Origin: Virgibacillus necropolis
GTDB taxonomy: Bacteria > Bacillota > Bacilli > Bacillales > Amphibacillaceae
Direction of reading: 5' to 3'
Length of the DNA: 64,000 bases
NCBI RefSeq assembly: GCF_002224365.1
Contig: NZ_CP022437.1
Coordinates: forward strand, 744,001 to 808,000
Shown: piece by piece, positions 7,731-16,732 of the stretch
Numbering within the stretch: position 1 is the first letter of the stretch
Layout: each line of letters opens with the position of its first letter
Notes under the pieces: model-generated
The model's database searches: none
What the model saw: only the letters and a program-made list of their open reading frames with translations
What the model was told of the DNA's origin: nothing
Translations under genes and position numbers: made by a program

Positions 7731-9476
7731 GTGTCTAAACTAACTGTAGTTGGAAAAGAATTATATATGAATGATGAACCAATTCAACTGATTTCTGGGG
7801 CGATACATTACTTTAGAATTGTTCCAGAATATTGGGAGGACCGATTACGTAAACTTAAAGCATGTGGGTTTAATTGTGTCGAAACGTATATTCCATGGAA
7901 CTTACATGAACCAAAAGAAGGTGAATTTAATTTTAGTGGAATAGCTGATGTAGAGGAATTTATTCGTATTGCGGAAAAAGTAGGATTATACGTCATTGCA
8001 CGTCCAAGTCCATACATATGTGCTGAATGGGAATTTGGGGGACTACCTTCATGGCTTCTTGCGGATAGCAATATGCGGGTTCGATCCCACTATGAACCCT
8101 ACTTGGAAAAAGTAGATAACTACTATGATGTTTTACTAGAAAGGTTTAAGCCATTGCTGCAAACGAATGGCGGGCCCATCATTGCGATGCAAATTGAAAA
8201 TGAATACGGAAGTTATGGAAATGATAAGCGCTATTTAACTTACATAAAAGAAGCAATGGTTAAGAGGGAAATCGATGTTTTATTATTTACATCTGATGGA
8301 CCTACAGATTTAATGCTTCAGGGTGGTTCTGTCGATAATGTGCTAGCAACGGTTAACTTTGGCTCAAGACCAAAGGAGTCCTTTGCTAAACTTCAGGAAC
8401 ATTTTCCGAACACACCAAATATTGTGATGGAATATTGGAACGGCTGGTTTGATCATTGGGGTGAAAAGCATCATCAACGTGATCCGCAAGATGCGGCTGA
8501 TACGTTTGCGGAAATGCTGCAAAGTGGTGCATCCGTTAATTTCTACATGTTCCATGGTGGCACTAATTTCGGTTTTTATAATGGGGCCAATTTTGATGAA
8601 AATTATCAACCTACCATTACAAGCTATGATTATGATTGCCCGATAAGTGAAACAGGGGATCTTACACCGAAGTTTCATGCGGTTCGAGAAGCGGTTGCCA
8701 AACATAAAGATTTAGGTGAGCTTGTGTTACCTGAACCGATCCCTAAAAAGAAATATGGTACGGTTAAGATGAAGGAATCTAATAATCTATTTGAAGCTTT
8801 GAATCAAATTAGTAACCTAGTTAAAAACACACATCCAGTATCAATGGAAAAGTTAGGTCAAGATTATGGGTTTGTTCTTTATCGTACCTTTTTGAAGGGG
8901 CCACTTGATGAAGCTCCTTTAACAATACAAGATGTTCGCGACCGTGCACTTGTCTATGTGAATCAGGAATTCAAGGGTGTCATTGATCGATGGGAAAATA
9001 ATAAACTTATGATTGAAGTACCTGAAGAAGGCATACAGCTAGATCTATTGGTTGAGAATATGGGACGCATTAACTATGGACCATTATTGAATGATCCAAA
9101 AGGAATAACAGAAGGAGTACGTTTTGAACGTCAATTTTTATTTGACTGGGAAATATACTCCTTACCCATGGATAATCTAGAAAATTTAACATTTAACGAG
9201 AATCAACTTCAACCTGAAGAAAATCCGATATTTTACATGGGAACATTTGAAGTAAAGGAAATTGGGGATACGTTTGTTGAACTAGCAGGCTGGAAAAAAG
9301 GCATTGTCCTAGTTAATGGTTTTAATATAGGAAGATACTGGGAGATAGGGCCGCAGAAAACTTTATATATACCTGGTCCATTGTTAAAAAAAGGTATTAA
9401 TGAGATTGTGGTTTTTGATATGCATGGCACGAAGAACCCGGAAATAGAATTGATAGATACACATAAATTAGGGTAG
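7731..9476 (+). CDS. GH35 beta-galactosidase, cytoplasmic
   Basis: This 581-residue enzyme should remove terminal beta-linked galactose. The GH35 barrel is clear: SGAIHYFRI near the N terminus, CVETYIPWNLHEP, and the acid/base Glu158 in QIENEYG. The nucleophile Glu234 is in VMEYWNGWF, and FYMFHGGTNFGF follows. C-terminal beta-sandwich domains end with the jelly-roll motif GFNIGRYW. No signal peptide is present, so it works on imported sugars. GTG at 7731 follows AAAGGAG. It is the last gene of the operon, before the terminator at 9483. In an N-glycan setting it would trim galactose from complex-type antennae; human-milk or mucin glycans are alternatives. Confidence 0.92.
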   Translation: MSKLTVVGKELYMNDEPIQLISGAIHYFRIVPEYWEDRLRKLKACGFNCVETYIPWNLHEPKEGEFNFSGIADVEEFIRIAEKVGLYVIARPSPYICAEWEFGGLPSWLLADSNMRVRSHYEPYLEKVDNYYDVLLERFKPLLQTNGGPIIAMQIENEYGSYGNDKRYLTYIKEAMVKREIDVLLFTSDGPTDLMLQGGSVDNVLATVNFGSRPKESFAKLQEHFPNTPNIVMEYWNGWFDHWGEKHHQRDPQDAADTFAEMLQSGASVNFYMFHGGTNFGFYNGANFDENYQPTITSYDYDCPISETGDLTPKFHAVREAVAKHKDLGELVLPEPIPKKKYGTVKMKESNNLFEALNQISNLVKNTHPVSMEKLGQDYGFVLYRTFLKGPLDEAPLTIQDVRDRALVYVNQEFKGVIDRWENNKLMIEVPEEGIQLDLLVENMGRINYGPLLNDPKGITEGVRFERQFLFDWEIYSLPMDNLENLTFNENQLQPEENPIFYMGTFEVKEIGDTFVELAGWKKGIVLVNGFNIGRYWEIGPQKTLYIPGPLLKKGINEIVVFDMHGTKNPEIELIDTHKLG

Positions 9477-9482
9477 TAAAAT

Positions 9483-9512
9483 GGGGCAGTTATTTTAACA
9501 TAACTGCCCTTT
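9483..9512 (+). terminator. Terminator of the galactoside operon
   Basis: GGGCAGTTAT (9484-9493) pairs perfectly with ATAACTGCCC (9500-9509) across a six-base loop and is followed by TTT. Confidence 0.85.
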
Positions 9513-9548
9513 ATCATTGCTAAAATGGTAAAATGAATATAAGTGCGT

Positions 9549-9690
9549 GTTCAAAAAGTTACCAAATTAGAAACAAGAAGTTCGAGGCGGCGTAGTCTTG
9601 AGGGCCGGAATGTAGGCCATTCCTACATGAGGACCGGAAAGGCAAGCCAACGAAGAAATTCGCCGTTTATGATTTGGTGGTTTTTTGAAC
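9549..9690. repeat. Interspersed palindromic element with inverted ends
   Basis: The 142-base element begins GTTCAAAAAGTTACCAAA and ends with a near-perfect inverse (TTTGGTGGTTTTTTGAAC). Its GC-rich middle includes a GAATGTAGG/CCTACAT hairpin. It encodes nothing. I recognise this type as a repeat found in many copies in Bacillaceae genomes, with a miniature-element look. Only one copy is in this window. Confidence 0.65.
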
Positions 9691-9744
9691 AACTTCTATA
9701 ACTATTATATCTGAAATGCATGTATTGGAAAGGGTGGCCTTTTA

Positions 9745-10743
9745 ATGGCAACAATCAAGGACATAGCACAAAAAGCTGGTGTTTCCCCTGCGACTGTCTC
9801 ACGGGTACTTAATTATGATGCCAGCTTATCAGTTGCTGATGCCACAAAGAAAAAAGTATTTGAAGCGGCGGAAGAGCTTTCCTATCGGAAAAGGCCTGGC
9901 AAACGATATACAGGCCAAAAAATTGCTGTAGTCCATTGGTATACAGAAAAGGAAGAATTAAGTGACCTGTATTATTTATCAATTAGACTTGGTATCGAAC
10001 AACGATGTAAACAGCTTGATTTGGATCCTGATATTTATTTTTTTAATAATATAGATGATATAAATGCTGATGAAATTGAAGGTATTATTGCCGTCGGGAA
10101 GTTCAGTAATCAGCAGGTAAAAGAATTAACCGCTATTAATCCCGCAGTAGTTTTTGTTGATTATAGCCCTAATGAAGACAAATATGATGCAGTGGTCATT
10201 GATTTTGAAAAAGCTACACAAAAAATTATTGATTACTTCATTTCAACGGAACATAAGGAAATTGGATTTATTGGTGGTCGGGAGTTTTTAAAAGGCCAAA
10301 CGGAACCGTTGGACGATTTACGGGAGAAAACGTTTAAAAATTACATGCGAGAAAAAGGCCTCTTTGATGAGCGCTTTGTTTACGTTGGATCCTTTTCCGT
10401 AGAAGATGGGTACAATTTAATGGCAAAAGCGATAGAAGAATTAGGCGACAATTTACCGACTGCTTTTTTCACAAGTAGTGATGTTATGGCGATTGGAAGC
10501 TTGCGGGCACTGCACGAAGCGGGTGTTGCTGTACCAGACCGAGTAAGTGTTATCGGTATTAACGATATGTCTATTTCAAAATATGTTTATCCATCATTAA
10601 GTACGATAAAGGTATATACAGAACTCATGGGTGAAACAGCTGTTGATACATTGATTGAGCGGCTGGAAGGCAGGAAGATAGCGAAGAAGGTTTTTATATC
10701 GACGAAATTGGTTGTGCGGAAGAGTGTCAGGCAAGAAATATGA
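9745..10743 (+). CDS. LacI-family transcriptional regulator (MsmR-like)
   Basis: This 332-residue protein has an N-terminal LacI helix-turn-helix (MATIKDIAQKAGVSPATVSRVL), a hinge around residue 50, and a periplasmic-binding-type ligand domain ending in the usual LVVRKSV strand. LacI proteins bind palindromic sites with a central CG and release them on binding a sugar. The segment around residues 53-70 (KRYTGQKIAVVHWYTEKEE) resembles MsmR-type regulators. MsmR of Bacillus subtilis is encoded beside the GH4 alpha-galactosidase gene, as here. I therefore expect control of the 10995 gene and possibly of itself. Confidence 0.85.
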   Translation: MATIKDIAQKAGVSPATVSRVLNYDASLSVADATKKKVFEAAEELSYRKRPGKRYTGQKIAVVHWYTEKEELSDLYYLSIRLGIEQRCKQLDLDPDIYFFNNIDDINADEIEGIIAVGKFSNQQVKELTAINPAVVFVDYSPNEDKYDAVVIDFEKATQKIIDYFISTEHKEIGFIGGREFLKGQTEPLDDLREKTFKNYMREKGLFDERFVYVGSFSVEDGYNLMAKAIEELGDNLPTAFFTSSDVMAIGSLRALHEAGVAVPDRVSVIGINDMSISKYVYPSLSTIKVYTELMGETAVDTLIERLEGRKIAKKVFISTKLVVRKSVRQEI

Positions 10744-10994
10744 GGGGAATGGTCGTGAGACAGAAAAATGAGCAAACTGATTGTTTTACGAAAAACGGGG
10801 GATTTGTTCATGTCAATATTGGCAGCCTTTACAATAAAAGGCGTATATGAATAAACATATAACAACGTATTAAATCAATCTAATAAACAAAGATAGACTA
10901 GGAATTTAGACTGTTTATTAATTATATCCTGGTGATCAATGAATTTAATCATCAATCATAGTTATCCTAAAATTTAATACGAGGAGGATTCACC

Positions 10995-12296
10995 ATGTCT
11001 AAAATTACCTTTCTTGGGGCAGGGAGTACCGTTTTTGCAAAAAATGTACTTGGAGATTGTATGACTGTTGATTTACTCCAAGAATTTGAATTTGCTTTAT
11101 TTGACATTGATCACGAAAGATTAAAAGATTCTGAAGCGATGCTGAAAAATTTAAAAGAAAGCCTAGGTTCAACTGTTAAAGTTGTTGTATATACTGATCA
11201 AAAAGAAGCTTTAAGAGGAGCAAAATATGTCATTAATGCGATTCAAGTTGGAGGATATGATCCAAGTACGATCATAGACTTTAAGATTCCTAAAAAATAT
11301 GGTTTACGTCAAACGATTGCAGATACCATCGGAATAGGTGGGATTTTCCGTAGTCTACGAACTATCCCTGTCATGATGGACTTTGCGAGAGATATGGAAG
11401 AAGTATGTCCAGATGCTTGGTTTTTAAATTATACAAATCCAATGGCTACATTAACCGGAGCTATGTTGCGTTATACGAATATTAAAACAGTAGGACTATG
11501 TCATAGTGTTCAAGTATGTGCGAATGAACTATTGGAATTATTAGATATGCCTACTGATAATGTGCAATGGAAAATTGCTGGAATTAACCATATGGCGTGG
11601 TTGCTGGAAATCACCCAAAAAGGAAAAGATTTATATCCAGAAATTAAGAAAAGAGCAATAGTAAAACAAAAAACAAAACATCATGACATGATTCGATTAG
11701 AATTAATGCAGCGCTTTGGGTACTATATTACCGAATCTTCCGAGCATAATGCTGAATATCACCCATACTTCATTAAAAGACAGTACCCTGAATTGATTGA
11801 CCGTTTCAATATTCCATTAGACGAATATCCTAAACGATGTGTAAACCAAATGACAAGCTGGAAAAATATGCGAAATGATTTAGTTCATAATAGGGGGCTT
11901 ACACATTCACGTACATATGAGTATGGGTCGCATATTATTGAAGCGATAGAGTCAAACATACCATATAAAATTGGCGGGAATGTCCTGAATACAGGTGGCT
12001 TGATCAGTAATTTACCCGAAAAGACGTGTGTGGAAGTACCTTGTTTAGTTGATGCAAGTGGTGTAACACCTACTTATATTGGTGACTTACCTGAACAATT
12101 AGCAGCATTAAATCGAACTAATATTAATACACAATTACTTACTATCAAAGCAGCGATGACAAGGAAAAAAGAGCATGTGTATCAGGCGGCGATGTTAGAT
12201 CCGCATACATCAGCTGAATTATCTATAGATGATATTGTTTCCTTGTGTGATGATTTGATTGATGCACATGGAAAATGGTTGCCCAGGTTTGATTAA
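10995..12296 (+). CDS. melA: GH4 alpha-galactosidase (NAD+ and Mn2+ dependent)
   Basis: This 433-residue cytoplasmic enzyme cleaves alpha-galactosides by the GH4 redox-elimination mechanism. The NAD-binding loop (FLGAGSTVF) opens the protein. The metal-binding Cys169-His170 lie in GLCHSVQV, the form typical of alpha-galactosidases and not of 6-phospho-glucosidases, and a second metal histidine is in GINHMAW. Length and motifs match MelA. The ATG follows GAGGAGG. It lies between a LacI regulator and a ROK kinase, forming a small alpha-galactoside module that should act on melibiose-like sugars or alpha-Gal epitopes after import. TAATAAAC and GTTTATTA around 10880-10921 form an upstream inverted pair that might be an operator. 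Confidence 0.92.
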   Translation: MSKITFLGAGSTVFAKNVLGDCMTVDLLQEFEFALFDIDHERLKDSEAMLKNLKESLGSTVKVVVYTDQKEALRGAKYVINAIQVGGYDPSTIIDFKIPKKYGLRQTIADTIGIGGIFRSLRTIPVMMDFARDMEEVCPDAWFLNYTNPMATLTGAMLRYTNIKTVGLCHSVQVCANELLELLDMPTDNVQWKIAGINHMAWLLEITQKGKDLYPEIKKRAIVKQKTKHHDMIRLELMQRFGYYITESSEHNAEYHPYFIKRQYPELIDRFNIPLDEYPKRCVNQMTSWKNMRNDLVHNRGLTHSRTYEYGSHIIEAIESNIPYKIGGNVLNTGGLISNLPEKTCVEVPCLVDASGVTPTYIGDLPEQLAALNRTNINTQLLTIKAAMTRKKEHVYQAAMLDPHTSAELSIDDIVSLCDDLIDAHGKWLPRFD

Positions 12297-12349
12297 GCTT
12301 GGACTGAGTTATATACATAGTGAAGAATACATTAGGGGGAATAACAATT

Positions 12350-13261
12350 ATGAACTATTCTGTCGGAGTTGATATTGGTGGAACAAAGGTGGCTATTGCA
12401 ATCGTTAATAAATATGGTGAAATTATTGAGCAAAAGATTATGCCTACTGATTTATCCATTTTACCAGAAACTATGATTTCACAAATAAATGATGAAATAA
12501 AAACTATTATGTCAGTATCTGGAATACCAGATACTGACATAATCGGGATTGGGATTGGTGCGCCAGGTCCATTGGATAGTAAAAGGGGTGTGATAACCTG
12601 TCCGCCGAACTTACAGACATGGATTGATATTCCTATCCAAGAGCTCGTACAAAAGCATTTTCCTTATCCGGTTAGATTGGAAAACGATGCAAGTGCAGCA
12701 ACGCTTGCTGAAAAATGGATTGGTGCTGCACAAGAAAATGATAACTTTGTATATATGACTGTTAGCACGGGAGTTGGCTCAGGGATTGTGGCTGATGGAA
12801 CGCTATTAAGAGGTCTTAAAGGTAACGCTGGCGACATTGGACATACTGTTGTTGACCCATCCTTTGGACAATGTCCGTGTGGTCAATATGGCTGTTTAGA
12901 ATCGATCGCCTCTGGTACAGCAATTGCTAAAAGGGGTTCTGAGATTATGGGGGAAAATTTATCAACAAAAGAGGTATTCGATCTATATGCAGAAGGAAAT
13001 AAGAAAATAGCTACCCTTATAGAAAATGTCTTTCGGGTACTTGGTGTAGCATGTGTTACATTGATCAACACATTTGATACAGAAAAAATTGTTATTGGTG
13101 GTGGGGTATCAAAAGTTGGAGAGCCGTTGTTTAAATCGATTCAAAGCTATGTATCTCAATATGCACTAAATCCTACGGGACGTGAAACCAAAATAGTCCC
13201 TGCTAAATTGGAGCAAAGTGCTGGGGTAGTAGGTGCTGCGGCATTATGTTTCGATATATAG
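12350..13261 (+). CDS. ROK-family sugar kinase (glucokinase-like) with zinc motif
   Basis: The 303-residue protein starts MNYSVGVDIGGTK, which holds the ATP phosphate-binding loop. It continues with LENDASAA (catalytic Asp) and GDIGHTVVD, and carries a full zinc motif CPCGQYGCLE. It would phosphorylate a hexose, such as glucose, mannose or an N-acetylhexosamine. ATG at 12350 follows AGGGGGAA; a GTG 30 bases upstream has no ribosome site. It lies 53 bases after melA. Codons around residues 53-65 form a perfect 17-bp hairpin at DNA level (12506-12543), which is very unusual for a coding sequence. Confidence 0.87.
   Translation: MNYSVGVDIGGTKVAIAIVNKYGEIIEQKIMPTDLSILPETMISQINDEIKTIMSVSGIPDTDIIGIGIGAPGPLDSKRGVITCPPNLQTWIDIPIQELVQKHFPYPVRLENDASAATLAEKWIGAAQENDNFVYMTVSTGVGSGIVADGTLLRGLKGNAGDIGHTVVDPSFGQCPCGQYGCLESIASGTAIAKRGSEIMGENLSTKEVFDLYAEGNKKIATLIENVFRVLGVACVTLINTFDTEKIVIGGGVSKVGEPLFKSIQSYVSQYALNPTGRETKIVPAKLEQSAGVVGAAALCFDI
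12506..12543. repeat. Perfect 17-bp inverted repeat inside a ROK gene
   Basis: ATTATGTCAGTATCTGG (12506-12522) is the exact reverse complement of CCAGATACTGACATAAT (12527-12543), with a four-base AATA loop. The frame stays open and encodes IMSVSGIPDTDII at a surface-loop position of the kinase. The opposite strand encodes nearly the same peptide. Confidence 0.95.
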
Positions 13262-13300
13262 TAAATTTATTCTGGGAATTCATTTAATCAAGCTAATGAG

Positions 13301-13335
13301 AAAAGGGTTGTCACAAACATGGACAACCCTTTTCC
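13301..13335. terminator. Bidirectional terminator between convergent genes
   Basis: AAAAGGGTTGTC (13301-13312) pairs perfectly with GACAACCCTTTT (13322-13333). The A run and T run at the ends let it serve both the ROK gene on plus and the large hydrolase on minus. Confidence 0.88.
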
Positions 13336-13360
13336 GTTAATTAATATATATAAGTCTTTA

Positions 13361-16300
13361 TTAATTTTCAGCCATTTCAACCTCAACTTCATCGGCACGA
13401 TAAACACTTGAGATGTTTCCCTTTTTATCCGTTGCAAACATGACCGTTCTTTCAGCCTCAAGTAAGAATGAATAGGTTTTGTTTGTTTCAGAATCCATAA
13501 TTTTAACAGTTGTATCCTTAGAAAACTCGGATACAAAAATTAACAATGATCCATTTTCATAGGTTAATTTTCTTCCGTAATTACCTGGAACATCTCCTTT
13601 TAACCAATCTAGCTGCTTTTGGACACCTGCTTTATGCATAGCATGGTCGTATAAAGCTATTATTGATTCACTTCTGTCATTTAATTCAACTGGTAATGGG
13701 CTCCACATAATTTCCCCTTTTCCATAAGGAATTTCTTTTATAGCGGTAGCATTGTGAGCAGATAGTGAAACTTCTCTCATCGTGTCAGCAATTCGTTCTC
13801 CGCCATATGAAACAGGGTAGTGCTTGTCATTGATTTCAATCATTTCTTCCCGGACGATATTTTCAATACTAGTTGATCCGATAATGTCAGACATTCGTCC
13901 TGTATCATGCCAGTATTCATCTATGTTAATAGGTCCGGTAAACAATAGTGTTATACCCTGTTCTTTTACAACTTCCAAAATGGTAGTAAGTGCTTCGCTG
14001 CTAAAATTGTGTGCACTTGGAACTACAACTAGTTTTGGTGGTTCGCTTTTCAATACATTGAGATGGTATTCACTTAATGCGCGGAATGGTGTTTTCATCT
14101 CGTAAGCTAATGTCCTTGTTAGATTCATTGTTGCATTTAATGCAAGTCTGCGATTTGAGAAATCATTGGAATAGGGGAACACGACAGCAATTTCCTCCAG
14201 TTCCCGGTCTTTGAATAAATTACGTGTTTCTTTTATGAAAGCACCAAAATCATAGGAAACATTTGCTTCAGGCTTTTCGGTTCCATCTGCACGAATTGCA
14301 CCTATATTTGATTCATTAATATTGTTCATATAGTAATTTGTATTCCATAACCATTGTACAGCCCCAGCACCACCCGTTGAAAATGAATAAGCGTATTTTC
14401 TTTCTAAGATATTACGTAATTCTTCTTCACTTCTTTTAGCTTGGCTATTTGGGTTTTCCACGTACATAATTCCAGTTTCCTGAATTAAGTTTGGTTTATT
14501 GGGCGATTTTGTAAAAATTCCATCCCAGACTAATTGATCTAATAACCACCATGTATGGTTTGTTGTATAATCAACGACATCACTATAAAATAGTGGCGAG
14601 GGGCGTTGACCAGCAAGTGCTTCATCTTGGCCAACTGTAACCAGTTGATTTGGTACTAACCTTTTGATTGCTTCCGAGAGTTCCTTTGCCCAACTATTAT
14701 GGATGTCCATTGTAAACAATGTATAATCCAACCACTTTAAGCCTTTTTTGCCTGTAATCATATCCTTGACTCCGAAGTTGATATCACTAGCCTCAGGGGG
14801 TTCAATTGATTCAAAAGATGGCAATTCTTGATTCGTCATGTTCCATTTTTCCTGAAGTTCACGTATGGATTTATGACGACTTTTCAGCCATTCTCTATAC
14901 GCTTTTCGCTCAAACTTATCATGAAGTGTACGAGGCCCTCCAAACGTACGTCTCGGATCAAATAAGGATGGTTCATTAATTAAATCCCAATTAATGTTTG
15001 TTGTATCTGTATGTCTTGAAACAATTGCTGAAATAAAACGCTTTTGCGCTTCAACACTCCGTGGGTCAAGGTATGGATTTTCTCCATCCCAGGTTTCTGG
15101 TGTAAATGAAAAGAAGTTAAATGTTACTTCAAGATCATGTTTTTTAGCACACAAGATGAATGCATCAATAGAACGCAACACATTCTCATCAACATGTCCA
15201 TCTATAAACATCATATTGCGCCATGCCGTCCAAATCCCTGTACGAATATAATTTATCCCAGCACGTTTCATTTGTGCCATATCTCTATCCCAAACATGTG
15301 GATTTGGTAAGAAAAGAAAATAGCGGGCAACATCTGACGTCATATAGGTCATTCCGACTATTGGCATTGGGTGCCCATCTTTTTGGAAATAGTCTCGATC
15401 ACATGTCATAATGTCACCTGTTTGTAAAAGATTCTTGTCCATCCCCCAAAAACCTTGGTGTAGAATACGTTTTTCACCAGTACTTGACACAGTGTGACAG
15501 GTAATCGCATATAATCCAGGCTTGATATCAATTGGGACGATAAAAGACAACGAATCCAATTGTTGGGTAGCATTTACAAATTCTTTTTTTGAAAAGATTT
15601 CATTACCATCTTTTGTAATGGTAAATGTCAATTCCCACTCTGTTGTAACATTTTTAAATGACTGTAATTGATAGGTTACTTTTGGGCGCTCACCTTGATC
15701 ATATGTAGCGTAGTTTGTTTTTAACCACATTTCAGTTACACCATTTTCAACAAACTTTGAGAATTTTTGTAAAGCTTTTGTTCCTTTTTCTGTCCAAAAT
15801 GCTTTATTAACTTTTTGATTAATAAAGAGCCAACGTCCTCCTGTGAAATCCCCTTTTGTATTTTCGATCATTACACTAGGTGCAGCTACTTCACGGCCAT
15901 TTTTTGAAACGCCTTTTAGTAATGGATAAATACGTGCGTCCATTGGTCCTGCTGATCCCATTTCAGCCTCAATTGCATTAGATTTAGTAACATGTAATAC
16001 AAAGTTATGCGTATCTTCAATTGTAAAAAGATCCTTTACATTGGAGAATAAGGGAATATCCTGATTATGCTGTAATGATGTGATTGGTTTGGAATTTACT
16101 GGGAGAACTTCATGTATGTTTAACTGTTTATGGTAGGCTGTTTGTTCACGTTCTACTTTCCATCTCCCATTCAACCTATAACAAGGGATACGAAATGGTA
16201 TCCCACCAATATGAACGATTCCCTTTCCGTCACTAAGATAATTATAAATTGCTTGCCAAGCATTTTTTGGAAAATAAGGCCCATGTAAATTTATAAAGCA

Positions 16301-16447
16301 ATCCATTTCACTATTAATTAAGCTTTCTTCCAAAGAATCTGCATCAACAACGGTCATTTCATTGCCCAAATTCTCAAAAAATGAATGATCTGGTCTGTCA
16401 CCATCCATTGGAAAACTGGAATCATAGAAAATAACGGTCTTACTCAT
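13361..16447 (-). CDS. Large clan GH-A glycoside hydrolase, possible beta-mannosidase
   Basis: The 1028-residue protein has no signal peptide. In order it shows an N-terminal glutamine-amidotransferase-like fold (residues 1 to about 115), a poorly conserved region, an immunoglobulin-like sandwich (about 250-345), and a TIM barrel (about 355-700). A second amidotransferase-like domain (about 745-930) and a small beta-domain follow. The barrel has NWDLINEPS with the expected acid/base Glu492 and NLIQETGIMY with the expected nucleophile Glu657. That is the strand 4/strand 7 pattern of clan GH-A retaining enzymes related to GH42, GH5 and GH164. No family can be fixed by eye. The locus otherwise lacks an enzyme for the Man-beta-1,4-GlcNAc core, so beta-mannosidase is my inference. 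ATG at 16447 follows GGAGG. Confidence 0.7.
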   Translation of the reverse strand: MSKTVIFYDSSFPMDGDRPDHSFFENLGNEMTVVDADSLEESLINSEMDCFINLHGPYFPKNAWQAIYNYLSDGKGIVHIGGIPFRIPCYRLNGRWKVEREQTAYHKQLNIHEVLPVNSKPITSLQHNQDIPLFSNVKDLFTIEDTHNFVLHVTKSNAIEAEMGSAGPMDARIYPLLKGVSKNGREVAAPSVMIENTKGDFTGGRWLFINQKVNKAFWTEKGTKALQKFSKFVENGVTEMWLKTNYATYDQGERPKVTYQLQSFKNVTTEWELTFTITKDGNEIFSKKEFVNATQQLDSLSFIVPIDIKPGLYAITCHTVSSTGEKRILHQGFWGMDKNLLQTGDIMTCDRDYFQKDGHPMPIVGMTYMTSDVARYFLFLPNPHVWDRDMAQMKRAGINYIRTGIWTAWRNMMFIDGHVDENVLRSIDAFILCAKKHDLEVTFNFFSFTPETWDGENPYLDPRSVEAQKRFISAIVSRHTDTTNINWDLINEPSLFDPRRTFGGPRTLHDKFERKAYREWLKSRHKSIRELQEKWNMTNQELPSFESIEPPEASDINFGVKDMITGKKGLKWLDYTLFTMDIHNSWAKELSEAIKRLVPNQLVTVGQDEALAGQRPSPLFYSDVVDYTTNHTWWLLDQLVWDGIFTKSPNKPNLIQETGIMYVENPNSQAKRSEEELRNILERKYAYSFSTGGAGAVQWLWNTNYYMNNINESNIGAIRADGTEKPEANVSYDFGAFIKETRNLFKDRELEEIAVVFPYSNDFSNRRLALNATMNLTRTLAYEMKTPFRALSEYHLNVLKSEPPKLVVVPSAHNFSSEALTTILEVVKEQGITLLFTGPINIDEYWHDTGRMSDIIGSTSIENIVREEMIEINDKHYPVSYGGERIADTMREVSLSAHNATAIKEIPYGKGEIMWSPLPVELNDRSESIIALYDHAMHKAGVQKQLDWLKGDVPGNYGRKLTYENGSLLIFVSEFSKDTTVKIMDSETNKTYSFLLEAERTVMFATDKKGNISSVYRADEVEVEMAEN

Positions 16448-16571
16448 GACTAATACCTCCGTTTTTTAAAAATATAATATGTATAAATAGTAGATATACT
16501 AAACTTAATATCTTTTAAGTATTATAGCAACAAAAACAGATAGAATTTTTATAATAATTAAATATAGTTAA

Positions 16572-16589
16572 TGTAAACGGTTTTACATA
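16572..16589. promoter_or_regulatory. Palindromic operator in the divergent promoter region
   Basis: ATGTAAA and TTTACAT form perfect 7-bp arms around CGGT. The CG-centred shape resembles LacI-family or cre sites, although it does not fit the cre consensus throughout. It lies between the minus-strand hydrolase and the plus-strand YesL gene, so it could control both. Confidence 0.5.
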
Positions 16590-16604
16590 TATGTCATAAA
16601 ATGT

Positions 16605-16632
16605 TCAAATATGACTATTATTGTGATATAAT
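16605..16632 (+). promoter_or_regulatory. Extended -10 promoter for the YesL/sensor genes
   Basis: TATAAT (16627-16632) is preceded by TG with one intervening base, the extended -10 form. A weak TTCAAA (16605-16610) stands 16 bases upstream. Confidence 0.5.
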
Positions 16633-16660
16633 AATAAAAAAGTTAGAAAATTAAGGAAGC

Positions 16661-16692
16661 AAGAAATCGGCTAAATTCTGCCGGTTTCTTTT
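16661..16692 (+). terminator. Terminator-like hairpin in the YesL leader
   Basis: AAGAAATCGGC (16661-16671) pairs with GCCGGTTTCTT (16680-16690), with one G-U pair and an eight-base loop, followed by TTTT. It lies downstream of the -10 box at 16627 and about 40 bases before the YesL start, so it falls in the leader RNA and could attenuate transcription. A leftover terminator of a lost gene is the alternative. Confidence 0.55.
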
Positions 16693-16732
16693 AATCTAAC
16701 CAAGTGTCTTCGTAAGAGAGGAAAGTAACTAA

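Noticed and set aside
8364-8705. Antisense open frame of 113 codons inside GH35
   Set aside because: It is a shadow of a well-supported gene, with no start signal and no family match.
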